Positions 51,487 through 59,693 are shown, counted from the first letter of the stretch. The stretch is DNA of 64,000 nucleotides from Saprospira grandis (GCF_027594745.1 NZ_CP110854.1:2993501-3057500); one strand, 5' to 3'. The notes: generated by a model not told the origin, from the sequence alone. Made by a program: numbers and translations.

Positions 51487-51539
51487 AAGAAGAGATAAGG
51501 TCCAAGGCCCTATCTCTTCTTTTGGGTTTAAGGAGAACC
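51487..51539 (+). promoter_or_regulatory. Leader hairpins before the acyl-CoA dehydrogenase gene
   Basis: AAGAAGAGATAAGG pairs with CCCTATCTCTTCTT, followed by TTTT. A second hairpin GGGTTTAAGGAGAACCC follows at 51523-51539. They lie 48 bases before the ATG and could be a terminator of upstream transcription or an attenuator. Confidence 0.5.
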
Positions 51540-51587
51540 CTTAAACTATAGTAATTCTGAAAGTATAATCTATAAAAACATACAATC

Positions 51588-53387
51588 ATGGCAGAACTTG
51601 TTGATAATAAACAAACAGAGGTGCTAAAAGGTGCGGAGTATTTGGTCCGCGATAGCCAAGCAAAAGAAACTTATATCCCCGAAGAAAGTAATGAGGAGCA
51701 GGAGATGATTCGCCAAATGGTGAAGGATTTCTGCGAAACGCATATCTACCCCAATTACGCCAAAATCGAAAAGCAAGAAAATAATATTGCTAAGGATCTT
51801 TTGGCCGTAGCGGGCGAGCAGGGCCTACTCAGCGCACATATTCCCGAAGAATATGGCGGAATGCCCATGGATAATAATACCAATACCATTATTACCGAAG
51901 AGGTGGGCCGCTCGGGCTCTTTCTCTGTAGCTGTAGCCGCTCATACAGGTATCGGTATGCTCCCCATCCTTTATTATGGTACCGAAGAACAAAAACAAAA
52001 GTACTTACCCGGCCTTTGCTCTGGCCAAATGGCAGCCTCTTATTGCCTTACCGAACCCGGCTCTGGCTCAGATGCCCTAGCCGCTAAAACAAAGGCGATC
52101 CGCTCTGAAGATGGAGAACATTTCTTTATTACCGGACAAAAAATGTGGATCACTAACGGCGGTTTTGCCGATGTGTTTATTGTCTTCGCTCAAGTAGATG
52201 GCGATAAGTTTACTGGCTTTTTGGTAGAACGTGGAGCCGAAGGCCTTAGCCTTGGCGCCGAGGAAGATAAACTCGGGATCAAAGGTTCTTCTACTCGCCA
52301 AGTGTTCTTCGAAAATGTAAAGGTGTCTAAGGATGCTGTTTTGGGAGAAATCGGAAAAGGCCACCTCATCGCCTTTAATGTACTCAATGTGGGTCGCTTT
52401 AAGTTGGGCGTAATGACTCTAGGCGCCGCTAAACGCAATGCCGACCTAGCCGTACAGTACGCTAACGAACGCCATCAATTTAAACAGCCAATTAGCAATT
52501 TTGGGGCTATCCAACATAAGTTGGCCCAACAAGCTACTCAGATTTATGCCGCAGAATCGGCGCTCTACCGTAGCTCTATGCTCCTCCAACAAAAGGCTAA
52601 GGCCCTTATGGAAGCAGGCAAAACTTTTGCCGAGGCCAAACTAATCGCCGCCGAAGAATATGCTGTAGAATGCGCTATGCTTAAGGTGATTGGCTCCGAA
52701 ATGCTCGATTATGTAGTAGACGAAACGGTCCAAATCCATGGCGGAAATGGCTTCTCTGAAGAGTATTCTGCTGCCCGCGCTTACCGCGATGCTCGGATCA
52801 ACCGCATCTTTGAAGGTACCAACGAAATTAACCGCTTGCTCACTTTCTCTATGACGATGCGTAGAGCTATGAAGGGCGCTATCGATATCACTGGACCCGC
52901 TTGGGAGGTGCAAAAGGAGTTGGCTAGCATGCCCAAAATCGAAAATCTCGACGGCCCCCTAGCTCAAGAAATCAAAACGGTTAAGCAGCTCAAGAAAATG
53001 GCCCTTATGGTGGCCGGTGGTGCCGCTAAATACCAACTTGATGGCAAATTGGACCTCAAAAATGAACAGGAAATCTGCATGAATATCGCCGACCTAATGA
53101 TCGACGCTTTCGTGGCCGAGTCTTTCCTTCTCCGTGTCCAAAAATTAGCCGAACTCGGAAAAGATAATAGCAATCCCGAAAAAATGCTTAAGATTTTCCT
53201 TAACGATGCCCTCGATCGCGCCGCCAAAAATGCCAAAGATGCACTCTGCTCTTTCGCCGATGGCGATGCCCTCCGCATGATGCTCAATGGCGTGAAACGC
53301 TTTAGCAAAGGCGGACAATATAATGTCAAAAATCTAGGTCGTGAAGTCGCCAAAACTTTTATCGACGCTAATGAGTACTGCTTCTAA
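51588..53387 (+). CDS. Acyl-CoA dehydrogenase, long (VLCAD-like) form
   Basis: A 599-residue FAD enzyme for the first step of fatty acid beta-oxidation. Residues 1-430 are a standard acyl-CoA dehydrogenase: YCLTEPGSGSDALAAKTKA and MWITNGGFADVFIVFAQV bind FAD and substrate, VQIHGGNGFSEEYSAARAYR contacts FAD, and the catalytic Glu is at about residue 409 (IFEGTNEINRLL). A C-terminal extension of about 170 helical residues resembles that of mitochondrial VLCAD and bacterial long forms. Chain-length preference for long acyl-CoA is inferred. It is a single-gene transcript with leader hairpins and a strong terminator. Confidence 0.94.
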   Translation: MAELVDNKQTEVLKGAEYLVRDSQAKETYIPEESNEEQEMIRQMVKDFCETHIYPNYAKIEKQENNIAKDLLAVAGEQGLLSAHIPEEYGGMPMDNNTNTIITEEVGRSGSFSVAVAAHTGIGMLPILYYGTEEQKQKYLPGLCSGQMAASYCLTEPGSGSDALAAKTKAIRSEDGEHFFITGQKMWITNGGFADVFIVFAQVDGDKFTGFLVERGAEGLSLGAEEDKLGIKGSSTRQVFFENVKVSKDAVLGEIGKGHLIAFNVLNVGRFKLGVMTLGAAKRNADLAVQYANERHQFKQPISNFGAIQHKLAQQATQIYAAESALYRSSMLLQQKAKALMEAGKTFAEAKLIAAEEYAVECAMLKVIGSEMLDYVVDETVQIHGGNGFSEEYSAARAYRDARINRIFEGTNEINRLLTFSMTMRRAMKGAIDITGPAWEVQKELASMPKIENLDGPLAQEIKTVKQLKKMALMVAGGAAKYQLDGKLDLKNEQEICMNIADLMIDAFVAESFLLRVQKLAELGKDNSNPEKMLKIFLNDALDRAAKNAKDALCSFADGDALRMMLNGVKRFSKGGQYNVKNLGREVAKTFIDANEYCF

Positions 53388-53410
53388 TTAGCAGAATATC
53401 AATCAAATTC

Positions 53411-53446
53411 AAAAAGGTCTGCCTCCTCAGAGGTAGACCTTTTTTG
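53411..53446 (+). terminator. Terminator of the acyl-CoA dehydrogenase gene
   Basis: AAAGGTCTGCCTC pairs with GAGGTAGACCTTT (one mismatch) around CTCA, followed by T residues. Confidence 0.93.
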
Positions 53447-53505
53447 TTTGGGCCTTGGGGCTGTCCTGTATCCGAATAAAGTTTTACCCTAGGCGAGTCA
53501 ACTTC

Positions 53506-53577
53506 ATGAGGGTTTCAACCCTCATTTATATATTATTGCGGAGCAATACCATTGTTGCTGTAGGTTTCAACCTACAG
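53506..53577. repeat. Three-hairpin composite palindrome repeat
   Basis: ATGAGGGTTTCAACCCTCAT (53506-53525), TATTGC-GGA-GCAATA, CTGTAGGTTTCAACCTACAG (53558-53577). It is the inverse of the cluster at 28817-28888. It occupies the only convergent gap in the window that lacks a GGGGC element. Confidence 0.85.
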
Positions 53578-53615
53578 TGATTGTCATTCTCTAAGCCTTC
53601 AAGCGCTCCACCAAA

Positions 53616-54650
53616 TCAATCCTCCGCCCAAACTTTACAACCCTCTGTGCAGTTCTGACAAATGTCTATCTGATCCCGACCCCTAAATAGCAATTCTCTA
53701 AATTCCTGATAGGCCTCCGACCACCAGATTTCCTCAAAACTTGCCGACTGCAATTGCCCCAACTCATGCTGCGCATCTTTGTCAAAACAACAAGGCAATA
53801 CCCGACCATCCCAACTAATCACACAAGAGTGCCAAAGCTTCCAACAATGGTTCAATAACTCATTCTTAATGACATAACTGCCATCCGCCTGCTTGGCATA
53901 ACGAGCATATTTATTTTGTGTGGGAATCAAGGGGTTGCCCTGCTTGTAATCATAGATCTGGGCGGTCTTCAATTTAACCTCATCCACCCCTATCTCTTCC
54001 GCCAAACGATAGATGTCCGGAATCTGATGCTCATTGGGCCGAACTACCAAAAACTGAAAGATCAAATAGGGGGTTTTGCTCTTCAGTTTCTTGCGCCACT
54101 TGACCATATTCCTGGCCCCCTGCAATACATTCTCTAATTTTCCACTCTTCCGATAGGCCGAGTAGGTCTCCTGATCACTGCCATCTATAGAGATAATCAA
54201 ACGGTCCAAACCCGATTCTACGGTTTTCTTCGCATTGGCCTCATTCAAAAAATGTGCATTGGTAGAGGTGGCCGTATAAATGCCCTTCTGCTTGGCATAA
54301 GCGACCATCTCCAAAAAGTTGGGGTTGATGTAGGGCTCTCCCTGAAAGTAAAAGGTCAGGTAAAAGAGCTGCCCCCCCATTTGGTCCATCAAACTCCTGA
54401 AAAAATCAGCCTTGAGGTTGCCCGTTGGCCTAGAAAAGTTGCGCAACCCACTAGGGCATTCCGGACAACGAAGGTTGCAAGCCGTGGTCGGCTCTATGGC
54501 AATAGAAAAAGGCAAACCCCATTGCTTGGGCCGCCCCAATAAACGACTATAATAATAGGAGCTGTAGACTTTGACTAGATTCCAAAACCGTTTTGGCCCA
54601 ATCCGACGCCCTAGGTTCCAGGCATCCTGCAATTTGGCTAGTTTAGACAT
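53616..54650 (-). CDS. Radical SAM protein with SPASM-like C-terminus
   Basis: 344 residues. The 4Fe-4S radical SAM motif is Cys58-x3-Cys62-x2-Cys65 (TTACNLRCPECPSG). The partial TIM barrel includes FYFQGEPYINPNFLEMVAYA. C-terminal cysteines (HCWKLWHSCVISWDGRVLPC C, then ICQNCTEGCKVW) form a SPASM-type auxiliary cluster site. Such enzymes modify peptides, proteins or cofactors; the substrate is unknown. It overlaps the DinB gene by 8 bases and lies after an LRR gene in the same operon. No small precursor peptide gene was seen beside it. Confidence 0.9.
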   Translation of the reverse strand: MSKLAKLQDAWNLGRRIGPKRFWNLVKVYSSYYYSRLLGRPKQWGLPFSIAIEPTTACNLRCPECPSGLRNFSRPTGNLKADFFRSLMDQMGGQLFYLTFYFQGEPYINPNFLEMVAYAKQKGIYTATSTNAHFLNEANAKKTVESGLDRLIISIDGSDQETYSAYRKSGKLENVLQGARNMVKWRKKLKSKTPYLIFQFLVVRPNEHQIPDIYRLAEEIGVDEVKLKTAQIYDYKQGNPLIPTQNKYARYAKQADGSYVIKNELLNHCWKLWHSCVISWDGRVLPCCFDKDAQHELGQLQSASFEEIWWSEAYQEFRELLFRGRDQIDICQNCTEGCKVWAED

Positions 54651-55179
54651 AAGGAAGGTAACGTTCTTCTAATATATTACGATGATGACTCTCATGACCC
54701 AAGATGATGTAGGCCAAAGCCCGAACCGAACAAGTTTTGCCACTAGCAACTCCCCGCTTTAGCCAATCTTCTGCCCGAAGATGTAGGAAAAACCGCTGAC
54801 TAAATTGTCGCAAACTCTGCCAATCCACTAAGAGCTCCGAAAGCTTGCGCTGCTCCAAATTAAGGGCCGCAACATAGGCGTCTTCATCAAATCCCGCCAA
54901 GGCCTGCCCATCGTTCCGAACAAAACGCAGGGCTCTATATAACATAATTTGCTCGGTATCTATGCAGTGCTGCACCAATTCTTTTATGCTCCATTTGCCC
55001 TCGGCATAGGCAAAGTTGCCCGCCTCTAATGGCAAATGTGCCAATAGCTCAAGGGTTTTGTCCATGTTTAACTGAAATTGCGGCAAGAGGGGCCTAGCCG
55101 GAACCAAGTTGATGTAGTTGGCATAAAAGGGCGCAAATTCTCCCGCTTCCGGACGTGCTACTGTTTGTTCCATTGACAA
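54643..55179 (-). CDS. DinB-family metal-binding protein
   Basis: 178 residues forming a four-helix bundle of the DinB/YfiT type. Metal-site histidines are in KELVQHCIDTEQIM and LGHESHHRNILEER. Members are metal-dependent transferases for thiols (bacillithiol, mycothiol) or of unknown role. It overlaps the upstream LRR gene by up to 22 bases (ATG at 55179; ATG at 55173 is an alternative) and the radical SAM gene downstream by 8 bases, so the three are translationally coupled. Confidence 0.88.
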   Translation of the reverse strand: MSMEQTVARPEAGEFAPFYANYINLVPARPLLPQFQLNMDKTLELLAHLPLEAGNFAYAEGKWSIKELVQHCIDTEQIMLYRALRFVRNDGQALAGFDEDAYVAALNLEQRKLSELLVDWQSLRQFSQRFFLHLRAEDWLKRGVASGKTCSVRALAYIILGHESHHRNILEERYLPYV

Positions 55180-55754
55180 TGAATTTTCTTTTCTTTAAAT
55201 AGTTCTTCCCAAGCTGCTCGACTTTCATCGGTCTCCAAACTCAAAGGGTTGCCCTGCACATAAAGTTTTTTCAAATTGGGAAGGTCTTCTAGCCATTTTG
55301 GCAGCTGCTCCAACTGATTATCCCCTAAATGCAGTTCTTCCAAATCTTGCAGTTGCCCCAATGCCTCAGGCAGTTGGTCAAGCTCGTTTTGGTCCAAATA
55401 TAAAATGCGCAAGGCCTGCAAATTAGCAATGCTAGCCGGCAAAAAGGCCAGCTCGTTCTCCGTCAAAAAGAGCTGCTCTAACTGCGGCTGATATTGCAAG
55501 TCTTCCAAAATAACTGGCAGGTCCATATAGCTCATCTTCCTCAGCCAAAGCCGCTTCAACCCCTTGGCCTGACGCATCTCCTTGGGCCAGTCTTGTAGCT
55601 CCTTTTCATACAAATAAAGAACCCGCAAGCTGTCAAATTGCTCTCCCGATAAGCCTGCTATATCCCGACAAGCCCAAGATGGCGGCTGCGCTTGCCCCAT
55701 CGCAAACTGCCAAAACAAAAGAAAGCAAAACAAAAAATATAATCGCCTCATCAA
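55158..55754 (-). CDS. Secreted leucine-rich repeat protein
   Basis: 198 residues with a signal peptide (LYFLFCFLLFWQFAMGQ). About five LRRs of 23 residues occupy residues 65-180 (LEQLFLTENELAFLPASIAN, LRILYLDQNELDQLPEALGQ, LEELHLGDNQLEQLPKWLED, LKKLYVQGNPLSLETDE). It is a protein-protein interaction module. It is first in the operon with the DinB and radical SAM genes, overlapping the former. The AT-rich upstream region carries no clear promoter box. Confidence 0.88.
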   Translation of the reverse strand: MMRRLYFLFCFLLFWQFAMGQAQPPSWACRDIAGLSGEQFDSLRVLYLYEKELQDWPKEMRQAKGLKRLWLRKMSYMDLPVILEDLQYQPQLEQLFLTENELAFLPASIANLQALRILYLDQNELDQLPEALGQLQDLEELHLGDNQLEQLPKWLEDLPNLKKLYVQGNPLSLETDESRAAWEELFKEKKIHCQWNKQ

Positions 55755-55945
55755 TATCGTTTTTTGTCAAAATAAAGCCGCTCAAGCATTGAGTTACTCT
55801 CAAAATACTGCTTTTCTAAAGATTTTAAAACCTTCTCTTCGGCTAAGTCCCTAGATGTTTCCCCTTTTCGCCAGCCTATGTCCCCTCCCCAGCCACATCA
55901 TCTCCCCAGTTTTACTCTTTTTTTCTGCCTTTAGGAGGCTGTTTT

Positions 55946-56091
55946 GGGGCTGCCCCTGCGGCCTTCGGCCTTGGGTCGGGCCATTTCGCAGCTCGCTGTT
56001 CGCTCGGCCCTGCAGCGGCTGCGCCGCTTTGGTCTGCCGCCTTCGGCGGCCCTGCTACAGCCCCTCAGCCGGCGGCTTCGCCGCCTCTAGA
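55946..56091 (+). repeat. GGGGC intergenic element, copy i (core type 2)
   Basis: First stem GCGGCCTTCGGCC region; core GCTCGCTGTTCGCTCGGCCC; second stem AGCGGCTGCGCCGCT; third GCCGCCTTCGGCGGC; tail CAGCCGGCGGCTTCGCCGCC and TCTAG. The tail abuts the 42 bp tandem array. Confidence 0.9.
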
Positions 56092-56092
56092 C

Positions 56093-56574
56093 GCAGAATA
56101 GCATCCTCCAAATAGAATATGCCGTTTTGCATCTGCAGAATAGCATCCTCCAAATGGAATATGCCGTTTTGCATCTGCAGAATAGCATCCTCCAAATGGA
56201 ATATGCCGTTTTGCATCTGCAGAATAGCATCCTCCAAATGGAATATGCCATTTTGTAGCTGCAGAATAGCTTGCCGCAACTGTAAGCTGCCGTTTTGCAT
56301 CTGCAGAATAGCTTGCCGCAACTGTAAGCTGCCGTTTTGCATCTGCAGAATAGCTTGCCGCAACTGTAATATGCCGTTTTGTAGCTGCAGAATAGCTTCT
56401 TCCAAATGGAATATGCCGTTTTGTAGCTGCAGAATAGCTTCTTCCAAATGGAATATGCCGTTTTGTAGCTGCAGAATAGGGCAAAAAGGTTTTGATGGGC
56501 TGTTTGATCTCTGTCAAATAGGACAAAAAGGTTTTGATGGGCTGTTTTGCATTTGCAGAATAGCTTAGCGCAAC
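56093..56574. repeat. 42 bp tandem array, 11 units plus a partial unit
   Basis: Units start at 56093 and every 42 bases to 56513, then a partial unit at 56555, with no insertion or deletion. Units begin GCAGAATAGC or a variant and fall into at least four types (CATCCTCCAAATGGAATATG; TTGCCGCAACTGTAAG; TTCTTCCAAATGGAAT; GGCAAAAAGGTTTTGATGGG). Three frames are open across the array. The minus-strand frame giving AILQMQNGIFHLED-type 14-mers has a seven-residue hydrophobic period and mainly synonymous or conservative changes between types. No ATG start or ribosome site was found, so I do not call a gene. Confidence 0.9.
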
Positions 56575-56584
56575 TGTAACATGC

Positions 56585-56780
56585 TGTAAGGCCCTGGGCT
56601 GAAGCCCAGGGTTATTGACTGAGCGAACTGACGGACTAAAGTCCTTGTTCGCTTTTCTACTTCTAAGGCTATTCACTAAAGAAGAAAATGAGCCCAAGCC
56701 CTAGCTGCAAAGAAGGGCTTTAGCCCGCTCTTTGCATAGCCCCACAACCATGGGCTTCAGCCCATGGCTATAAGCAGTTT
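56585..56780. repeat. REP-like palindrome cluster
   Basis: CCTGGGCTGAAGCCCAGG, AGCGAACTGACGGACTAAAG paired with TCCTTGTTCGCT, AAGAAGGGCTTTAGCCCGCT and CCATGGGCTTCAGCCCATGG follow each other. They are inverted versions of the modules at 11360-11422 and 12800-13165. Confidence 0.85.
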
Positions 56781-56937
56781 TATCTCGACTACTATATATA
56801 CTGTAAAATTTATAAGGGGGCTTACAAAATTTTAAACAGTCTCCCAAGACCCTAGGCTAAGGGTAGAGTCACTCCAAGGAGGGGTAGTGCTTCGGTCAAT
56901 GGATGTTTTAGGGAATGGGGTTAGCGGCTGGCTATTA

Positions 56938-57075
56938 GGCAAATCCCCTCGAATGAGGGGAAGGCGATTTTTTAGATAGCCTAGGGCCTTGGCCCTAGGG
57001 TCCCTATGAGAATTATGGGGAATAAAAAACAAAAGCCAAACTGCCGCAGAAAAAAGCTAAAAGAAAAAAGACAGA
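56938..57075. repeat. Gene-less version of the HTH-gene element
   Basis: Its left part, AATCCCCTCGAATGAGGGGA and TAGCCTAGGGCCTTGGCC, matches 13238-13313. Its right part (CAAACTGCCGCAGAAAAAAG, then AGACAGATGAGCGG) matches 13937-13987. The roughly 620 bases between them at the 13 kb locus, including the whole 151-codon gene, are missing here. It resembles a deletion derivative. Between 56780 and 56938 nothing else is recognised. Confidence 0.75.
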
Positions 57076-57079
57076 TGAG

Positions 57080-57270
57080 CGGCCACAACAAGCCCTTTAG
57101 GGCGTCTTCGACGACCAGAGGGAGTAACCGATGTGCCGCCATTGCCGAAGGCCAAACGGCCTAGCGATGCGAAAGGGGGCGGCGAAGCCGCAGACCAAGG
57201 CCGTCAGGCCGCAGGGCCGAGCAGACCTGCGAGCCCTGAAGCGTAGCGCCTGCCGAAGGCAGGAGGCCCC
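57080..57270 (-). repeat. GGGGC intergenic element, copy s (core type 1), extended
   Basis: The GGGGCC end is at 57270. Core GCAGGGCCGAGCAGACCTGC; second stem AGGCCGTCAGGCCG; third GGCGGCGAAGCCGC; first stem CCTGCCGAAGGCAGG. The far end carries the module CAACAAGCCCTTTAGGGCG, TCTTCGACGACC, AGGGAGTAACCGATGT. Confidence 0.88.
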
Positions 57271-57273
57271 AAA

Positions 57274-57308
57274 ACAAAAAAAAAGAGCCACCGAAAAACG
57301 GCAGCTCT
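57274..57308 (-). terminator. Terminator of the cystathionine enzyme gene
   Basis: On the minus strand GAGCTGCCG pairs with CGGTGGCTC around TTTTT, followed by nine T residues. Confidence 0.88.
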
Positions 57309-57337
57309 ATATCGTATAGATTCCAAAAGGGGAGGAC

Positions 57338-58477
57338 CTATCCTAGGGCCTTATCCAAATCGGCCAAAAGGTCATCGGCATCTTCTACCCCAACAGAAAG
57401 GCGAATGATCGAGTCGGTCAAGCCCACTTTGAGGCGCTCTTCGCGGGGAATAGCCGCATGCGTCATGCTAGCAGGATGGCCAATGAGCGATTCTACGCCA
57501 CCCAAAGACTCGGCACAAGTGAAATAATGTACCTTTTCGAGCACCTTAGCGGCAGCTTCTGCGGTATCCTCCTTAAGATTAAAGGAAAGCATAGCGCCAA
57601 AGCCGCGCATCTGCTTTTTGGCAGTTTCATGTCCCGCATGATGGGCCAAACCAGGATAATACACCTTATCTACCTTGGGGTGCTGCATCAAGAAGTCGGC
57701 AATTTTAGCGGCATTTTCGCTCGCTCTTTGCACCCGAAGATGTAGAGTTTTGATGCCACGAAGGACCAAGAAACAATCTTGGGGACCAGGAACAGCGCCC
57801 ACAGAGTTTTGGATAAAGTAGAGCTTTTCGGCCAAGGCTTCATCCTTCACCACCAAAGCGCCCATCACCACATCAGAGTGGCCACCTAGGTATTTAGTCA
57901 CCGAGTGCATGACGACATCAGCGCCGAGGTCCAAGGGATTTTGGAGGTAAGGCGTAGCAAAAGTGTTGTCTACACAAACCATAATGTTGTGCTTTTTGGC
58001 AACGGCACAAATGGCCTCAATATCAATAATATTGAGCATGGGGTTGGTGGGCGTTTCTACCCAGATGAGCTTAGTTTTTTCGGTAATATGGGCCTCGATT
58101 TCGGCGGTGCCCTGCATCCCTACAAACTGAAACTTGATGCCATAGCGGCTAAAGACCTTCGTAAAGAGGCGGTAAGATCCACCATAAAGGTCGTTGGTAG
58201 AAATCACCTCATCGCCTGGATCGAGCAGGTGCAAAAGGGCAGCTTCTGCGGCTAGGCCAGAGCCGAAAGTAAGGCCAAACTGTCCATTTTCTAGGGCAGC
58301 CAAGTTATCTTCTAGGGCTTTGCGGGTCGGGTTGAGCGTTCTAGAATACTCATAACCTTTATGTTGGCCCGGAGAGCTTTGGGCATAAGTAGAAGTCTGA
58401 TAAATGGGCGTCATAATCGCTCCCGTTGCGGGATCGGGTTCAATACCTGCGTGAATGACTTTGGTTCCGAATTTCAT
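57338..58477 (-). CDS. Cystathionine gamma-synthase/gamma-lyase family PLP enzyme
   Basis: 379 residues from the ATG at 58477 (MKFGTKVIHAG), which matches the conserved family start; the longer frame to 58528 adds only leader. The PLP lysine is in VMHSVTKYLGGHSDVVMGAL. Other signatures are YEYSRTLNPTRKALEDNLAA, FGSGLAAEAALLHLL, VDNTFATPYLQNPLDLGADV and ESLGGVESLIGHPASMTHA. The enzyme handles cystathionine or O-acylhomoserine in Met/Cys metabolism; MetB and gamma-lyase cannot be told apart by eye. A TACTTTTG promoter box lies about 50 bases upstream. Confidence 0.93.
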   Translation of the reverse strand: MKFGTKVIHAGIEPDPATGAIMTPIYQTSTYAQSSPGQHKGYEYSRTLNPTRKALEDNLAALENGQFGLTFGSGLAAEAALLHLLDPGDEVISTNDLYGGSYRLFTKVFSRYGIKFQFVGMQGTAEIEAHITEKTKLIWVETPTNPMLNIIDIEAICAVAKKHNIMVCVDNTFATPYLQNPLDLGADVVMHSVTKYLGGHSDVVMGALVVKDEALAEKLYFIQNSVGAVPGPQDCFLVLRGIKTLHLRVQRASENAAKIADFLMQHPKVDKVYYPGLAHHAGHETAKKQMRGFGAMLSFNLKEDTAEAAAKVLEKVHYFTCAESLGGVESLIGHPASMTHAAIPREERLKVGLTDSIIRLSVGVEDADDLLADLDKALG

Positions 58478-58525
58478 AAAAATAAGTCGTTTAATTCGAT
58501 TCTTAAATGAAGTTAGGGGAAGATA

Positions 58526-58533
58526 CAAAAGTA
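58526..58533 (-). promoter_or_regulatory. Candidate -7 box for the cystathionine enzyme gene
   Basis: On the minus strand TACTTTTG matches TAnnTTTG; no TTG at ideal spacing. Confidence 0.45.
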
Positions 58534-58574
58534 GGGCTGTCTAGCCAAGTTCTAGGCCTTGATTAAGAGGAGAC

Positions 58575-59693
58575 TTAGATTTTGCTATACATTTGGGCGG
58601 TAAAGCCGTTGCGCATACGGGGCTCTACATAAGTAGATTTGGGGGGCAGGGTCCCTCTGAGGTCCGAGATAGAAATGAGGTCTTCCATAGCCACGGGATA
58701 GAGGTTGAAGGCGGCCACGGCCGACTCTTCATCTACCTTTCGCTCTAGGGCCGCAGGGCCTTTCACGCCCCCTACATAACGGACCTCCACATCATTGCGG
58801 ACATCCTCAATGCCCAAGATATCTTGTAAAATATAGCGATTGAAGAGGTGGGCATCTAGGCTATCGGCCACGCTGGTTTCATCGCCGGGGCTATATTCTT
58901 CCTTTAAAATGAGTTTGCGCCAACGGCCCTTAATATAGCAGCCCATTTCGCCACGGCGGAGTGGGCGGAAGGCCATGGGTTCTAGGCTGACCTCATAATA
59001 TTTCTCTAGTTTTTGCAAAAACTCCTCTTCGCTAAGTCCTTTGAGCGACTTGAGAATGCGATTATAGTTATGGATTAGGATCTCGCTAGCGGGAAAATAG
59101 GCGGCCATAATATAGTGGTAAGGATTTTTGGCCTCCTTACTTTTATGTTGGGCATACAGCCGTTCGGCGGTGGTCATGCGGTGGTGCCCATCGCAGATAT
59201 AGCTGCTTGGAATTTTATCTTTAAAGAGTTCTTGTAGCCGCTGCACATGCTCTTCTTCCTTGAGCAACCAGAATACATGTTGGTCGTCTTCAAAGGGAAT
59301 TTTAAAGCTAGGGGGCATAGAAATCGTGATGCGGTTAATCAGGGCATCAATTTCTAGCACATTGGGGTAAGTGAGCAAAATGGGTTTAATCACACCATTG
59401 CGCTCCTCAAAAAGCTCCTGCATCCGGGCCTCTTTATCGGCCAGGGTAAACTCATGTCGTTTGATATGGCCCTGAATATAATCCTCTACATGGGTGCAGG
59501 CAATAATACCGGTATGGCTGCGGTTGTGTCGGATAATTCGATAAATCAGCAGGCTAGGCTCTTGGTCCATTTGGTAGTAGCCATCTCGGTAATAGAGGGG
59601 GAACTTGCGTTTGGCGGTACCAAAAAAGTCGTCAAAGGAAATAATGTCGTTGAGGTCGGGCAAAACTGGCCGAAAAGGGATAATGTTAGCCAT
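58575..59693 (-). CDS. DUF1015 family protein
   Basis: A 372-residue cytoplasmic protein. DUF1015 features are IIPFRPVLPDLNDIISFDDF (usual IxPFRAxR start), PSLLIYRIIRHNRSHTGIIA, the hallmark YICDGHHRMTTAERLYAQ, and NPYHYIMAAYFPASEILIHN. The family is widespread and uncharacterised, sometimes annotated as SerC-linked or as a putative transcriptional regulator; I see no serine biosynthesis gene here. It lies upstream of the cystathionine enzyme gene on the same strand, with a 97-base gap that carries a promoter box, so they are probably separate units. Confidence 0.9.
   Translation of the reverse strand: MANIIPFRPVLPDLNDIISFDDFFGTAKRKFPLYYRDGYYQMDQEPSLLIYRIIRHNRSHTGIIACTHVEDYIQGHIKRHEFTLADKEARMQELFEERNGVIKPILLTYPNVLEIDALINRITISMPPSFKIPFEDDQHVFWLLKEEEHVQRLQELFKDKIPSSYICDGHHRMTTAERLYAQHKSKEAKNPYHYIMAAYFPASEILIHNYNRILKSLKGLSEEEFLQKLEKYYEVSLEPMAFRPLRRGEMGCYIKGRWRKLILKEEYSPGDETSVADSLDAHLFNRYILQDILGIEDVRNDVEVRYVGGVKGPAALERKVDEESAVAAFNLYPVAMEDLISISDLRGTLPPKSTYVEPRMRNGFTAQMYSKI

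Noticed and set aside
56119..56568. 149-codon plus-strand frame across the 42 bp array (MPFCICRIASSKWN repeats)
   Set aside because: A by-product of a repeat unit divisible by three without stop codons; unit differences are less conservative than in the minus heptad frame.
56093..56574. CRISPR array
   Set aside because: Units are contiguous 42 bp tandem repeats with no unique spacers, and no cas genes are present.
56065..56697. 210-codon minus-strand frame across the 42 bp array (YSADAKRHIPFGG repeats)
   Set aside because: It runs through REP-like palindromes at its start and shows more non-conservative change between units than the overlapping heptad frame.
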